From Azolla pinnata (lineage: Eukaryota > Streptophyta > Polypodiopsida > Salviniales > Salviniaceae): a DNA stretch of 58,754 nucleotides. The number at the start of each line of letters is the position of its first letter. Within the stretch, counting starts at the first letter, position 1. Shown here piece after piece: positions 38,878-50,450 of the stretch. The stretch is taken from the NCBI GenBank assembly GCA_037176905.1, contig JBBBWG010028268.1, positions 1 to 58,754 of the forward strand, read 5' to 3'. The notes beneath the pieces were generated by a model. That model saw only the letters and a program-made list of their open reading frames with translations. It made no database searches and was not told where the DNA came from. The translations under genes and the position numbers were made by a program.

Positions 38878-41800
38878 AGAGAGAGAGAGAGAGAGAGAGT
38901 TAAGCGGGTCCTATGTTTGACTGGACGCATTAACATTTAAAGTTCCCTATTTCTCTAATTTATACATAGTACAAATGTTAGGCTTAACCAATGCCTGTAT
39001 GTCAACAAGCATAATCATACATACTGATAGCGTCAATGGCCACGTGTGGTCCTATGAAATGAGATCGGCAATTGCCATGCATAATTTCTTGGACGTATAA
39101 AATTATAATACTAGGGGTCAACCATGTAAAATAGCGTATTACTCTATTAATATGAAATGAAATGACAATTGGCAAGGACATCTTTTGAAATTGACATTCC
39201 GATTGCCAAGGTTATCTGTATGTAAGATGCTAGCACATTTAGCAAGGCGATTTGTGTATGATGTGTTAATTTGGCATATTTGTGTTAACTGACATGTCAA
39301 CTGCCGAAGCTTTTTCTATGACTCTGAAGAATTAAATGCATATGGCCACGTAAAAGTAGATTTATCTTGACTATATGGAGCGTTGACCTAGTCGAATGCT
39401 ATGTAATAATATCACTGTATCTTTGTTACCGGTGGTGCGTCAGTTCCCTCTTTCGTGGAGCGTTGACCTTTTGTTACCGGTGGTGCGTCAGTTCCCTCTT
39501 TCGTGGGGAATAATCCCTTGCAGTTATGCACCACGTTTTCTTGCCTAAGAGTGGAATTATTTTGGCCTACATATGACCTGTTTTTGCCAGGAGCATTCTA
39601 AAAGTCTGTGGTTAACATCTTGTTTGTGCGTATACTTGATATCTTAATCGCATTTTCATAATTGAAACTTGAGCAATCAGGCACTGGATAATTTAGTATC
39701 TGTCAAAGTAGGAGATCATTGGCTATATATCTTTCCTCGTCCAGGGGCTGGTTTGACAAAACGCATACTCTGACTTTGATATTTGTAGTGAGTTTTGAAT
39801 TGGAGTTAGGATTATTACCTAGATTACATCGAGTTTTTTATTTTGATATTTGGAATTGGGGTTGTTACCTAGAGTACACTTATTTTTGGATTATTACCTA
39901 GATTACACTGAGTTTCATATTGGGGCTGCTACCTAGATTCTAGTTATTATATTCATGAATCAAATGTAAGTTATTTATACTTGGATTTACTATTGGTTAT
40001 CTTTTAAACAAATCTCCTTATTGCTCGTAATTATGGAAGGGATGGATAGACGGCATGATGCTGAACAGTTTTTTATATATTTGTGACATCAGAATGGAAT
40101 GACACCCCTTCATTTAGCTGTCTGGTATTCTGTAAGACATCAACAGCATTCAACTGTCGAAGCATTGTTAGGTTTTCGTGCGGATGCCAACGCCACTGAC
40201 AACGTAAGCGCATATCCCTCTTCTCAGAAACATTCATCTTTCCTTTTTTCTGACGATGTAAGCCCGTCTTCATCGTTATTCTATTTGAGCTTCATTTCTT
40301 CTAAGAAACCAGGACTGACAAATATTGCCAATTCTTTTGATGGCTATGAAATCTAGCTAGCACAGATGCACAAAGAAGTCCATTTTGGGGGGGATCTAAA
40401 ACTAAGAGTTTTGCATTCTCATCATTTGGGGGAATCCCTCAAGCATACAAAGTTGTACCTAGCTTCAGGTTTTGACAGCTATGGGTTGCTATGAGCTATT
40501 CATGAACCTAATCTTGCCAGAATGAAGAAGGATTCATGATGCATACTATCCCGTCAAGAAGTATTTGTAATTTATCATCTTTTGTTGCGTCGTCAACCCC
40601 TTAAATAGAATCTCTCAATCAGTCAAAGTTCTAGTTTCAGGTTTTGGGGGTCGCTATGATCTTTTCCTGAACGTAATCTTGGCAGGATAAAGAAGGAAAA
40701 TATGTTAATAAACTATCATCTTTTGTTGCACGATCAACCCTTTACATGGAATCATGTGCTATAAATTCTAGCTACACTTAACTTGTTGCGTGATCAACCT
40801 AAGTTTTTGAGGCTTCTACAGGAAGGAAAGACTCCTCTTGGACATCTTCCAAAGAGCCCCAGCCATCAGAAGCTATGTGACCTGATTCAGAAACGTTTAG
40901 ATGAGCAGATGAAAGAGAAGGCATTAATAGCTTGTGAAGGATCTCGAATGAAGATGGAGGCCATTGAGACTCAGCTACAGAAAATTGTCGGATTGCATGA
41001 TTTGAAGTTACAATTGAGGAAATGGGCCAAGGGGATGCTACTTGATGAGAAGAGAAAAGCACTTGGTCTAAAGGTTTCAGTAAGAAGGCCTCCACATATG
41101 GCTTTTCTGGGAAACCCTGGGACAGGTCAGTTCTCATCAATGCCAAATACTATGTTTCCTTGTCTCAACAAGTATCACCCTTGAAAGTATGAATTTTTAC
41201 TGAAATGAGAAATCAGCCGTCGTTTCCTGCAGGAAAAACCATGGTTGCAAGGATACTGGGAAAGCTATTAAATATGGTTGGTATCCTTCCTACGGATAAG
41301 GTAGTGGAAGTCCAACGAACAGACCTTGTTGGAGAATTTGTTGGGCACACTGGCCCGCGAACCAGGAAAAAGGTTTGTAGATCCTATGATCTGTTGCATT
41401 GTCCTCTCCAGGTAAGTGTTATATATCAAAGCATATTGTTGCTAACTTCTTCTGCTGTATCAGATTCAAGAAGCGGAAGGTGGAATTCTCTTCATCGATG
41501 AAGCATATCGATTGATGCCATTACAGAAATCTGATGACAAAGATTATGGTTTGGAGGCATTGGAGGAGATTATGTCAGTCATGGATAGTGGGTCCATAGT
41601 GGTCATATTTGCAGGCTATGCGGAGCCCATGGAGCGTGTCATATCATGCAATGAGGGGTTTTCACGAAGAGTAACAAAGTTCTTTAACTTTGAGGATTTC
41701 TCGACGAAAGAGCTCGCGGAGATAACTCATTTAAAGATGAATGATGCCGATGCAGAGAGCGTGATGTATGGTTTTCAGCTGGATGAGGAATGTACAGTTG

Positions 41801-42000
41801 ATGCCATAGCTCAATTGCTAGATGAAGAGACCACCGAGAACCAAAGGAGAAGTCTGAATGGTGGCATCGCATGGCCAATGCTTCTAAACGCAAGAGAACA
41901 CTTGGATTACAGGCTGGGCTTGGATTGCTGTGACACTAAGGAATTGGTGACAATCACGATGAAGGACCTTCGAATGGGACTGCGGTTGCTAACTGCATGA
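36926..42000 (+). CDS. ankyrin repeat-AAA ATPase (CbbX-type) fusion, 7 exons
   Basis: Exons: 36926-37069, 37432-37542, 38059-38157, 40093-40203, 40822-41125, 41233-41372, 41464-42000; predicted 481 aa. Residues about 48-165 form ankyrin repeats (QTPLHVAASSNKAELVKFLL, GETPLHLASKNGCTDVVKLL, GMTPLHLAVW, EGKTPLGHL), one exon per repeat. A helical linker follows, then a CbbX/SpoVK-like AAA domain: Walker A GNPGTGKT (252-259), VQRTDLVGEFVGHT, Walker B GGILFIDEA (Asp315-Glu316), sensor-like VVIFAGYAEPMERVI and the FSRRV arginines, plus a C-terminal lid. The same architecture exists in Arabidopsis AT3G24530. Red-type Rubisco activase CbbX shares the AAA part, but land plants have green-type Rubisco, so the role here is unknown; a remodelling ATPase with an ankyrin substrate adaptor is an inference. 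No targeting sequence is evident. The 1.9-kb intron 3 carries repeats. Confidence 0.95.
38837..38900. repeat. (AT)n-(GA)n microsatellite in intron 3
   Basis: About 18 AT units followed by about 12 GA units within the ankyrin-AAA intron. Confidence 0.95.
39423..39512. repeat. 48-bp direct duplication in intron 3
   Basis: TTGTTACCGGTGGTGCGTCA and the following TTCCCTCTTTCGTGG occur at 39423 and 39471 without mismatches over about 40 bp, joined by AGCGTTGACCTT. The word GGAGCGTTGACCT also occurs at about 39378. Confidence 0.9.
39780..39940. repeat. short ATTACCTAGATTACA repeats in intron 3
   Basis: (A/T)TTACCTAGA(T/G)TACA followed by T-rich sequence and TTGGAATTGGGG-like words recurs four times with spacing of about 35-60 bp, inside the long third intron of the ankyrin-AAA gene. 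Confidence 0.6.
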
Positions 42001-42988
42001 TTCTACTGCTTCGGTGCATTTGCCTAATTTATTTCATTTTACTAATGCGCAGCCTGGTTATGATGAAACAATATTTTCCATACACACAACTCTGTCATTC
42101 ATCATCACTAACTTGCTATTTCTTTCATGGGGATGCATTAACTGAATTCCCAATATTGTTTTATTTTTACATGTCAGACAGAAATTTTCTAGATTTAAGA
42201 ACGAATAATGCGGGTACCATTCCATGCAAACAAATAAATGAGGTACTCATTCTACTACTCTTCTGATCATCTTGTAACACGGTCAATATTTGGTTACTGC
42301 TATGCAGCAATTTTAATCTCATAGTACGACGCTGTGCACAATTTATAGCGTGTGCAGTGTTTTCGTTTCATCACAGGCCAAATCTATACAAGTGTTTTTA
42401 AATTGCTTCGTACAAATGTCTTTGTGGATTGAAGATGGGAGTCAAATGTCTAATTCCTTGGCAGATAGGTAAGCTTGAGCCTCTCAAAAGTTGATCCATT
42501 TGTGCGGCCCATTGCACCCATGTGGTGATTGTTTGAAGATTCATTCCCTTTGCTGTTTAACATCTCAATGGCATAACCATCGTCTGATTCTCCACAGACT
42601 GTCCAGCATAAACAAAGCAGCATCTCACCGCATTTCATAAACGCACATTCAAACCCAAAAAAATAAGAATTGGATTTCTTTCCACCACATTCTCATTGCA
42701 TTTCATAAAAGTACACCACCCATCATCAGTCAGAGCCGATTCTAACGCCAGTAAAAGGAAAAAGAAAAAACTGGAAACCATTGATTGTGTCATCAAGCAA
42801 GCGCCTTTTTTGCACCCCCCCTTGCATTAGGTGGTTAAAAAGTTAATCTAAGGTGCCTTCATGCAGGAAAGGGCCTGTAGTAGTAGTAGCAGAATCATTC
42901 CCCAACTGAGCGAGAGATTATTTCGAGCCTTTTCCTTTTTGTTTTCCGGTTCTTTTTCTGTTTTCTTCTCCAGTGTGGCATGGCTTAC
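42001..42988. other. convergent 3' flanks; no gene seen
   Basis: The ankyrin-AAA gene (+) and the LIF2-like gene (-) converge here. The stretch probably holds both 3' untranslated regions. No other gene is recognised. Confidence 0.35.
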
Positions 42989-45900
42989 CTAGTAGGGCCG
43001 GTAGCGGCGTAAAGAGTTGGAGCTGCCGCTAGCAGTAGTATGCCGTTGCGAAAGCTGACTATGTCCACTAGCAGNNNNNNNNNNNNNNNNNNNNNNNNNN
43101 NNNNNNNNNNNNNNNNNNNNNNNNNNNNNNNNNNNNNNNNNNNNNNNNNNNNNNNNNNNNNNNNNNNNNNNNNNCCGGTAGCGGCGTAAAGAGTTGGAGC
43201 TGCCGCTAGCAGTAGTATGCCGTTGCGAAAGCTGACTATGTCCACTAGCAGTACTACTGCTGCTGCTGTTGCTGCTACTGCGTCTTTGTGAATACCCGCC
43301 ATCACCACCACTAGCATCTCGCTCCGGATATCGGCCATGTCCACCGCCGCTACTGCTGCTGTGCCGCAAAGGCGCGTGCCCATGACCACCGCCGCTTCCT
43401 TCGCTATCCCTGTAAGGAACCGGCTTCCCATCTCCGCTAGCTTGCTGCCTACGAGGGAGTAGTGCGCATTTTTACACAGCTTTTTAGTAAGAGCACCCCA
43501 CGAAAACAAAAACATACATCTGAATGTATTTCGCTTTCATTTCTAGTCCTCTTCCTCTTTTTTCCATCGCTGCAACGAGCATCATATAGGATAATGATAG
43601 GGAGCTTCTTGCGAATCGAAATGGCATCGGCATCGAAACCACTTACAACACATATCCGACCCGGCCATCTGGAAGCACCATCGGGACGATGGCCATACCG
43701 GCCGGCGTAGGACCTCGGCCGTAGATCACAGGCTGCATCTACATATACCACCAACCAGTTCGCAGAAAGGAGATTAGAATTACACAAAAACACCGCGTGA
43801 CGCTTATCTGTAGCAGCGTAGATCTGACGAAAAAAAGACAATTCGTTTACTGCATTGATATCGATTTACCTGCCCCAAGTCTCGGTTGGATCCGAATCCG
43901 GATCCGACGGGCGGAGTCGAGAACCCGACTGTGGGAGGCCTCGACTGATATACAGGCGGTAAGATTCCTGCAGAAAACGGCGGGCTCGCTGCCGCAGGAA
44001 CCGCTTTCTTCTCCGATGGCCCCTTGGCAAGGCTTGTTTGTAGAGTGCGGCCTAACAAATCGAGCCCAAAATCATCAGGAAACAACATCCTCATCATCAT
44101 CCCCCCCCCGCCCCCCCCACCCCCCTCTAGGAAACGATTTCATCCGTGAACAATTTATGCGAGAACAACATCCTCCCCTTGAAAGAGTTTTTGTTTTTAA
44201 TTTACCATCGAGTACGTATTTCTCCGTTTCTGCGATAGCTCTCAGCGCACTGCTCCTTTCGGCAAAGTGCACGAATCCGTAGTCGCGCTTCAGTTGCCCG
44301 GGCTTCGATGGCGGCAGCATCACTTTGGTGATGTCGCCGTGCTTCTCAAAGAGCTTCCACAACTGCTCGTGCGTCACCTTCTCAGGTAGGTTACGGACAT
44401 GCACGACTTTCACCTGACGCAAAACAACACAAAGATCAGCCGAAAAAACCCAAAGAAATAGAGAAGTAAACAGTTGGTGTGTTATGCATCATCTAAAGTC
44501 ACTGCAGACAACTCTTGCCAGAGAGAGCTCTTTCCATTACATTGTTTCTATCAGGACCCAGAGCCTGCAGTCTTATTACATATGCCAATTTTGTAAGGTT
44601 AATGATTTTAACAGCCGTTTGATTTACACCTCTCAAGTGTCACAAACGGAGCCCCCCTCCCTGGGGCGCAGCCAAAGTACAAATCTATCATTGGTTCAGA
44701 TTTCATACTCTGCCTCCATTATAGTAGTACGTAACAATTTATAGTAGACATGCACAAGTGAATCATGAAACCCAATCAACCAACTAGCAATATAGTGTGT
44801 TGTACCTGAGAAGATGCTGATTTATCGGATCCGCTGGGAGACTCTGCCCAATTGACGGTAGGTGTATTCGCGCCCAGCTTAAATCCCGGCACAGACATCA
44901 TGCGCTTTGCATTCTCAGCACACGCATTGTTGTAGTACTCGGCGAAGGCGAACCCACGATTTCGATCAGGGTTCTGAAGATCCTGGACCAGCAGAGAAGC
45001 AGAAAATTCCACAGCATTTCAGCTCCAAATGTAAAGCTTTAAGAGCACCATCAAAACAGGCTTAGCTTTACGGTAGACATTAACCTGCTAATTCAACAAA
45101 TACAAGGTAGATTCTAAAAGAGTCCAAGTTCATGACATATGGAATTAGACCTCAGCAGCACGGAATATGAATCATCAAGCAACATGCTACTCAAAAAGAC
45201 TCCGAAACAGAGTTGTAATTAGGGCTCGTTAGTTGAACCAAAACAAGGCCACTAACTTATTTATGGATTTCCAAGCCACTTTCTTGACCAAAAGAACGAT
45301 TGTGTGAACCAAATTCGAGCTGTATCTGTAGGTCTCCAATATGGCCAAATACAAAGTCAGAACTTCGTACACATGCAAGACTCTACCAAACTCGGCTGAT
45401 TCACAGAGTGGTGAACAATCATCAAGGATACATTTCTAGGCTCCTTAGCTTGACATGATGCGTTCATTTTTTAAGGCTTTTGCTGGCATTTTACAATGGG
45501 GCACATATAAACATACAGCTTAATTGAGTCGTTAAAAGCTAGTAGAAGATGTCTAAGTAGAAGATCTGAACCTTGCAGTTATATCGCCGACCACTACAGT
45601 GCTTTGGCTGTTACGAATCTTGACTCGTCTTTCACACAACCTTCAGATTAAATGACTGCATCCTCTGGCTGTTCTCAAGTATGAGCATTTCAGATTCTTC
45701 CCAAGCCTCTACTGAGGTTTTACATGAAGAACTTAGTCGGATTGAGACTGAAAGAATGGGGCAAAATGCAGAAGAAACAAAAGGAAAGAAAAAATGGATA
45801 GTTGTATAAAATGCAGGACCAGAATAAGTGGGCCCTCTTCGGGCCCTCTTTGAGGAAGTCAGAGGAAAGCCACGAGATTGAAGCAAGAGGCTGATCTTTC

Positions 45901-47925
45901 GATGATAAGTTCAAAACGGGGGTCAAGCATGAATTTTTAGGAGGAAATGTAGAAAACATGAGATATCTGAAGGAATTTTATTAGGTGAGTATATGAAAGA
46001 GAATGATCCCAGATAATAAAATTCTCTCGCGGAAATTTGGGAGCAGCACTCCTTGGAATGTGAACCCTGTAAGCTTCTGTGATAAACACAATTGTGGCAA
46101 CACTGTTAAATAGAAAAACCAACACAAAATGCAGATTGGCATTAGCTTCCGAACATCACTCCAAAGCAATTCCTTTCAGAAAGGATTTTTTCATTCAATG
46201 CAAATAAGCATCTCAAATTTCCATAACATCATCCCACCCATGCCCTAATTGGCAATACAAATACTGGACAGAAATGAAAATTCGCACTCCCTTGAGACCT
46301 GATACACAGCATTCCACGATCTCTTGAACAGGTTCAAAAGTCAGAAATGTATGCCCGACAACAAACAGAGGAAGACGCAAGTAACTAATGAACCAAAGTG
46401 GCAATTATTCACCTTCCAGTATTCATAGACAGTGTAACCGTGTTTGTTCAAACTTGCAAAACACTGTAAAAAGAGTCTGTGCCAAACAAATTGGCATAAA
46501 CCAAGGCTATGATTGCAAAAGAGGACATTTAAAGAAATGAAAAACAGATAGGAACAAGCATCAGGCATTTCTCTATCTCCATATTTCATTGCTCTGTACT
46601 GACCAAAGTGGACCTGTTCGATATCTCATCAACTTGATGCTAATGTAGCACCTGGTCTATCATATGCTCTATAATTATTTTCTCTCCCTCCTCTCTTCTC
46701 CAGCATGAAGGAAATACATTTGCTCGCTCTCTCCCTCTCCCATAAGAAACCGGACAGACATCACTATCACATCCTTACTTCTGCCTACAATCGTTCCATT
46801 ATTGTAAATACGAAATTTTCTCGCTCACATTCTCACACTTTAAAATGGCCAACGTTTAAAAAAAATGAAGGAAATGAGCCACTGTCAAGTGAACTAATAC
46901 CTTAAGTAGCTCAATAGTTTGTATTCCCACTGAGTGTTCAGATAAAACTTTCTGGAGGTCTTCTTTAGACCAGCTATAAGGAATGTTTCCAATAAACAAT
47001 TTGTTCTTCAGCTGGGAGGGTGAGAATCGCAGCTTTCTTCCCTGTGTTATAAAAAACTTGGATTGAATCTATCTGCTGAATATTTTCACATAAAACAAAA
47101 TTAAAGCTCCAGCTACTCACCTTGAATTCACATTCGTTGAGCATCTGGATTGCCTTCTGTGCAGTTTCCCTGTTTACGAAGGTCACAAATGCAAAACCTT
47201 TGTTGGGGTTTTCTGGTTTGTCTTTGTCCCGCATTACCCGGACCTTGTTACATATAAAGAAATTTAGCTCACCTCAACAACTCTATGTTATCTACATTAT
47301 TGCAGCCATTTAAGAATTTTAAAGATGATAATCTTACCTCGAATATGTCTCCGCAACGTGCACAAAGCTCCCTTAAATCTGCTTCCACTGTGTCTTTGCT
47401 GATGTTCCCTACAAACACTTCTGAACCATGCTCAGGGAGAGATAGAGGGTTCTCAGTGCTTTCTTCAAGTGAATTCTCTGCCTGGCAAGCTCTTTCAATT
47501 CCATTTTCACCTGAAAGAGCTTTTTTATCAGCATTCCTCGTCTTCATGTGTCTATCGCCATCACACGCCTCATATTTGATCTCTTTCGTACATTTCTCTT
47601 GTATATGGCTTTCAGGTTCATCACTGCCAGATGGCACATTTTGAACATAAGATTGTTCTTGGTAGCCAATTCCATCACGTTCATCTTGATCATCAAGTTC
47701 ATCCTGGTATCCATTTCCATCATCTTCACACATGTCTAGATCAAGCCCTTCTTTCCCTGAATGCTTTTCATCCTCTTCTTCAACACCTCCCTCCCTATCC
47801 AGATCCTCATCAATAATGTCTGCATCTCCCACATCAAAGTGTTCCTGTTCAACCTGGTCTTCATAATCATCTTCTGCTTCAACTTCCTCAACATCTTCTG
47901 AAACATCATCATGCGATAATGTCAT
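42989..47925 (-). CDS. LIF2-like hnRNP Q-type RNA-binding protein (three RRMs)
   Basis: Coding exons: 47925-47338, 47243-47121, 47041-46901, 44982-44806, 44413-44206, 44051-43870, 43738-43647, 43448-42989; predicted about 597 aa once the gap in the last exon is collapsed. It has an acidic N-terminus (residues 1-160, many D/E) and three RRMs: RRM1 from 169 (EVFVGNI...KGFAFVTF), RRM2 from 251 (KLFIGNI...RGFAFAEYY) and RRM3 from 346 (VVHVRNLP...YGFVHF). A Pro/Gly region follows (QPVIYGRGPTPAGM, LPDGRVGYVLQQ), then a Ser/Gly-rich tail ending RRYRPY. The order and the tail match Arabidopsis LIF2 (AT4G00830), a nuclear hnRNP that binds chromatin and RNA and interacts with LHP1. Exon 1 appears to be non-coding (49341 and beyond) with a 1.35-kb 5'-UTR intron. 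The last exon is interrupted by 100 N flanked by identical 77-bp sequence. Start chosen at MTLSHDD. Confidence 0.94.
43075..43174. other. assembly gap (100 N) in coding exon
   Basis: Exactly 100 N. The 77 bp before it (42998-43074) and after it (43175-43251) are identical, so it probably marks unmerged overlapping contig ends and not missing sequence. It lies in the Ser-rich tail of the LIF2-like protein. Confidence 0.99.
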
Positions 47926-49340
47926 TCTGCTCTGGTTCTTGATACTGTGAGGAAAAATATGTTTTATTTCGCCACAATCAGCGCAGGACTCTGTATAGAG
48001 AGCAAAGAGGCAAAAGATAAATGGAAAAATGCACATTACGAAACATCGCCTCATTCAATTTATTAGCATTTCTAACTCATTTGTTACGCTACTCTTTAGA
48101 TGACAGAATGACCTACGAAAAAGAAAAAGAAATGTCACGAAAACCATCCAACCCTCTTCTTTTATAATTCCCAACCCAATAGCTGAGTTTGCCTGACCTA
48201 TTAAACTAGATTATGTTTTCTGGTAATACTTTCAGCCAGAATTTATTGACGTTTTTAAATCATCTCTAGTGAACACGACAATTAAATTTAACATCTGCAC
48301 CACACATTTGTATCCGTGCTGTGTTCATATCCAGAAAATAAACAAGAGAAACCAAGAGTGGCCTTTAGCATCCACATACATTCACGTTCTAGCTCACTTT
48401 TAGCAACTGGTTCATGTAAATCAAAAACACCTTATAACCCTTACCGTGTGCATAAGTTCACATTTCTATCTAGTTTTCAACCAAACCATATATTACTTGC
48501 ATACTTCATTTATCCAGCAAATCGTTTATTTACACACCACATACTTCTTGCAAAATGCAAAATTTTCTATATAGTTGAAACCGCATAATTTCTGTGGTGA
48601 TTCAAAGTATGATTTTTCTTTCTTTGCATCACCTTCCACGACATAGAGAGCTCAAGTCAAAATCCTAACAAAAACAGAAGCTATGGTCTCTTTCTTGTTT
48701 CTCGCAAAAAAGATCCAAAGATAAATAAAAAAGAACATCTTTCTTAGAAAATTCATCGTTTTCGTTTTCCAGAGATCGTGTAAGAACAAAAGAGAGTTAG
48801 AAAGCTCAGAATTCTGGCTTTTTTTTTTTGCAAAGAAATCTCAGAATTGTGGCTCCTCTCTTGCAAAGAAACCTCAGTATTCTGGCTCTTTACTTGCAAA
48901 GAAACCTCATAATTCTGGCTCTTTTCTAGCAAGGAAACCTCAGAATTCTAGCTCATTTCTAGCAAAGAACAAGCAGGAGAGCACCCTAAAATGAGCGAGG
49001 AAACCTCAAATTCCCCCTCGTATCAAAATACATCGTCGCTAAAGAAACATCCAAAGATTCGCCTTGTCCTTGTCGGAGATTATGTGCATCTCCTTAACCA
49101 AAAGCTAAAAAAAACATCCAACGATTCGCCTTGTCCTTGCCGGATATTACGTGCATACTCTAAACCAAAGCGAATGAAAACATCCAAAGACTCGTCACGT
49201 CCTCGTCGGAGATTACGTGCACGGCCTCAAGCAAGCGAGGCAAAGAAAACAGACGGGACGACCGCGACCGTGGGATCGATGTGGGAAAATCCTTGTTAGA
49301 GCTCCAAAAGAGAGCAGCGGAAGGAGAGAAGCGGCCTTAC

Positions 49341-49506
49341 CTGGTGCTGAAGAAGCCTCGGACGGGGAGAATGGCAGGGTTCCGCGATGAATCGACGTGG
49401 GGAAAACAGCTCCGATTATCTCTGCAGCGCAGATGGCTATGGCTATGGCTAGGCCTTCGCGCCAAAAGACAGTATACTTCCCCGATTTAACCACAGCTAA
49501 ATGCAA
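49341..49506 (-). other. probable first exon (5' leader) of LIF2-like gene
   Basis: On the minus strand the sequence ends at a strong donor (CACCAG|GTAAGG, exon end 49341). The matching acceptor is CTCTATACAG before 47990, 65 nt upstream of the chosen start. The 5' end is not defined. When spliced, a frame from an ATG at 49506 runs without a stop into the MTLSHDD frame, so an N-terminal extension is possible. Confidence 0.55.
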
Positions 49507-49605
49507 CCACGGTTAGTTCGTAACCACGGTTAGTTCTTAACCATGGTTAGTTCTTAACCACGGTTAGTTCTTAACCACGGTTAGTTCTTAACCATGGTTA
49601 GGTTA
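49495..49605. repeat. 17-bp palindromic tandem array
   Basis: Six to seven units of TTAACCA(C/T)GGTTAGTTC. Each contains the palindrome AACCATGGTT or its AACCACGGTT variant. The array abuts the putative first exon of the LIF2-like gene and runs into TTAGGGTT motifs. Confidence 0.9.
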
Positions 49606-49639
49606 GGGTTGGATCCTTGAGGCCCATATTAAGGTCAGG

Positions 49640-49990
49640 CTTTAATGCGCTTAACATTAGGGTTAGGATTAAACCGGTGTTAAGTTTGATGCTTAATGCT
49701 AGCTATAATCCTACGATTAGGATCGTGCGAAAGTCGATGGTAGGGTTTAGTAGGTCTTTATGGTGGATGTAGCTAGCCTACGCTTAACATTAGGGCTACG
49801 ATTAAACGAGGTTTAAGTTCGATGCTTAAATGCCTAGCTATAATCCGACGATTAGGATCGTGTTAAAGTCGATGGTAGGGTTTAGGTTTTCACCGTGGAC
49901 GTAGCCTGATGAAGCTTTAGGGTTAGGCTTTAAATGCTCATTCTGGGACTTACCGTTAGGGTTAGGAACCAGGGAGGCAGGGTTAAGGTC
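49640..49990. repeat. about 143-bp duplication with telomere-like motifs
   Basis: CGCTTAACATTAGGG(T/C)TA(G/C)GATTAAAC through CGATGGTAGGGTTTAG occurs at about 49648 and about 49792, and a weaker third copy starts near 49915 (TTAGGGTTAGGCTTTAAATG). TTAGGGTTAG motifs recur in each. Confidence 0.8.
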
Positions 49991-50179
49991 GATGTTGGAT
50001 TCCCATTGGCCGAAATACGTATGATGTTAACCGTAATCTTCCGACACGGCGCTTTACACGCTCTAATCGGACGGTTTATAGCTCTCGACCTCTGTCGTAC
50101 TTGGATCCGAAGACTTTGTAGGGATCTCGAAGATCGAATTTTGCAGCTTCATTTGCATAAATACATATCTGACACGAGC

Positions 50180-50450
50180 GCTGATTGATTGCAAGGTGCT
50201 GGAGGCTAGACCTGATTCCTAAGCACGGCGGATAAGAGCCAGTTTGTACCCCAACTCTCGGGGATAAAAGACGAATACACCAACAGAGTTCTCCGCGCCC
50301 ATCAGAAGTTGAGTTGTCTTGTCCTTGTTATCTCTCGCCGTTAGAATCGAACATCTCCGGTTCTGGTTCCCCTCTCGCTATCGCGTGGTTTCTCCTGAAT
50401 TAACAAACGCATACTCGTCCATGATTCGCAGGAAGCTTCACTTCGGCGAT
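50180..50450. other. unassigned spacer between repeat arrays
   Basis: Non-repetitive sequence without a recognised coding family. A frame at 49934-50188 is open for 84 codons but resembles nothing known to me. Confidence 0.25.

Noticed and set aside
36926..42000. Calling the AAA protein a Rubisco activase
   Set aside because: Only the AAA fold is shared with CbbX. The ankyrin fusion and green-plant context argue against that function.
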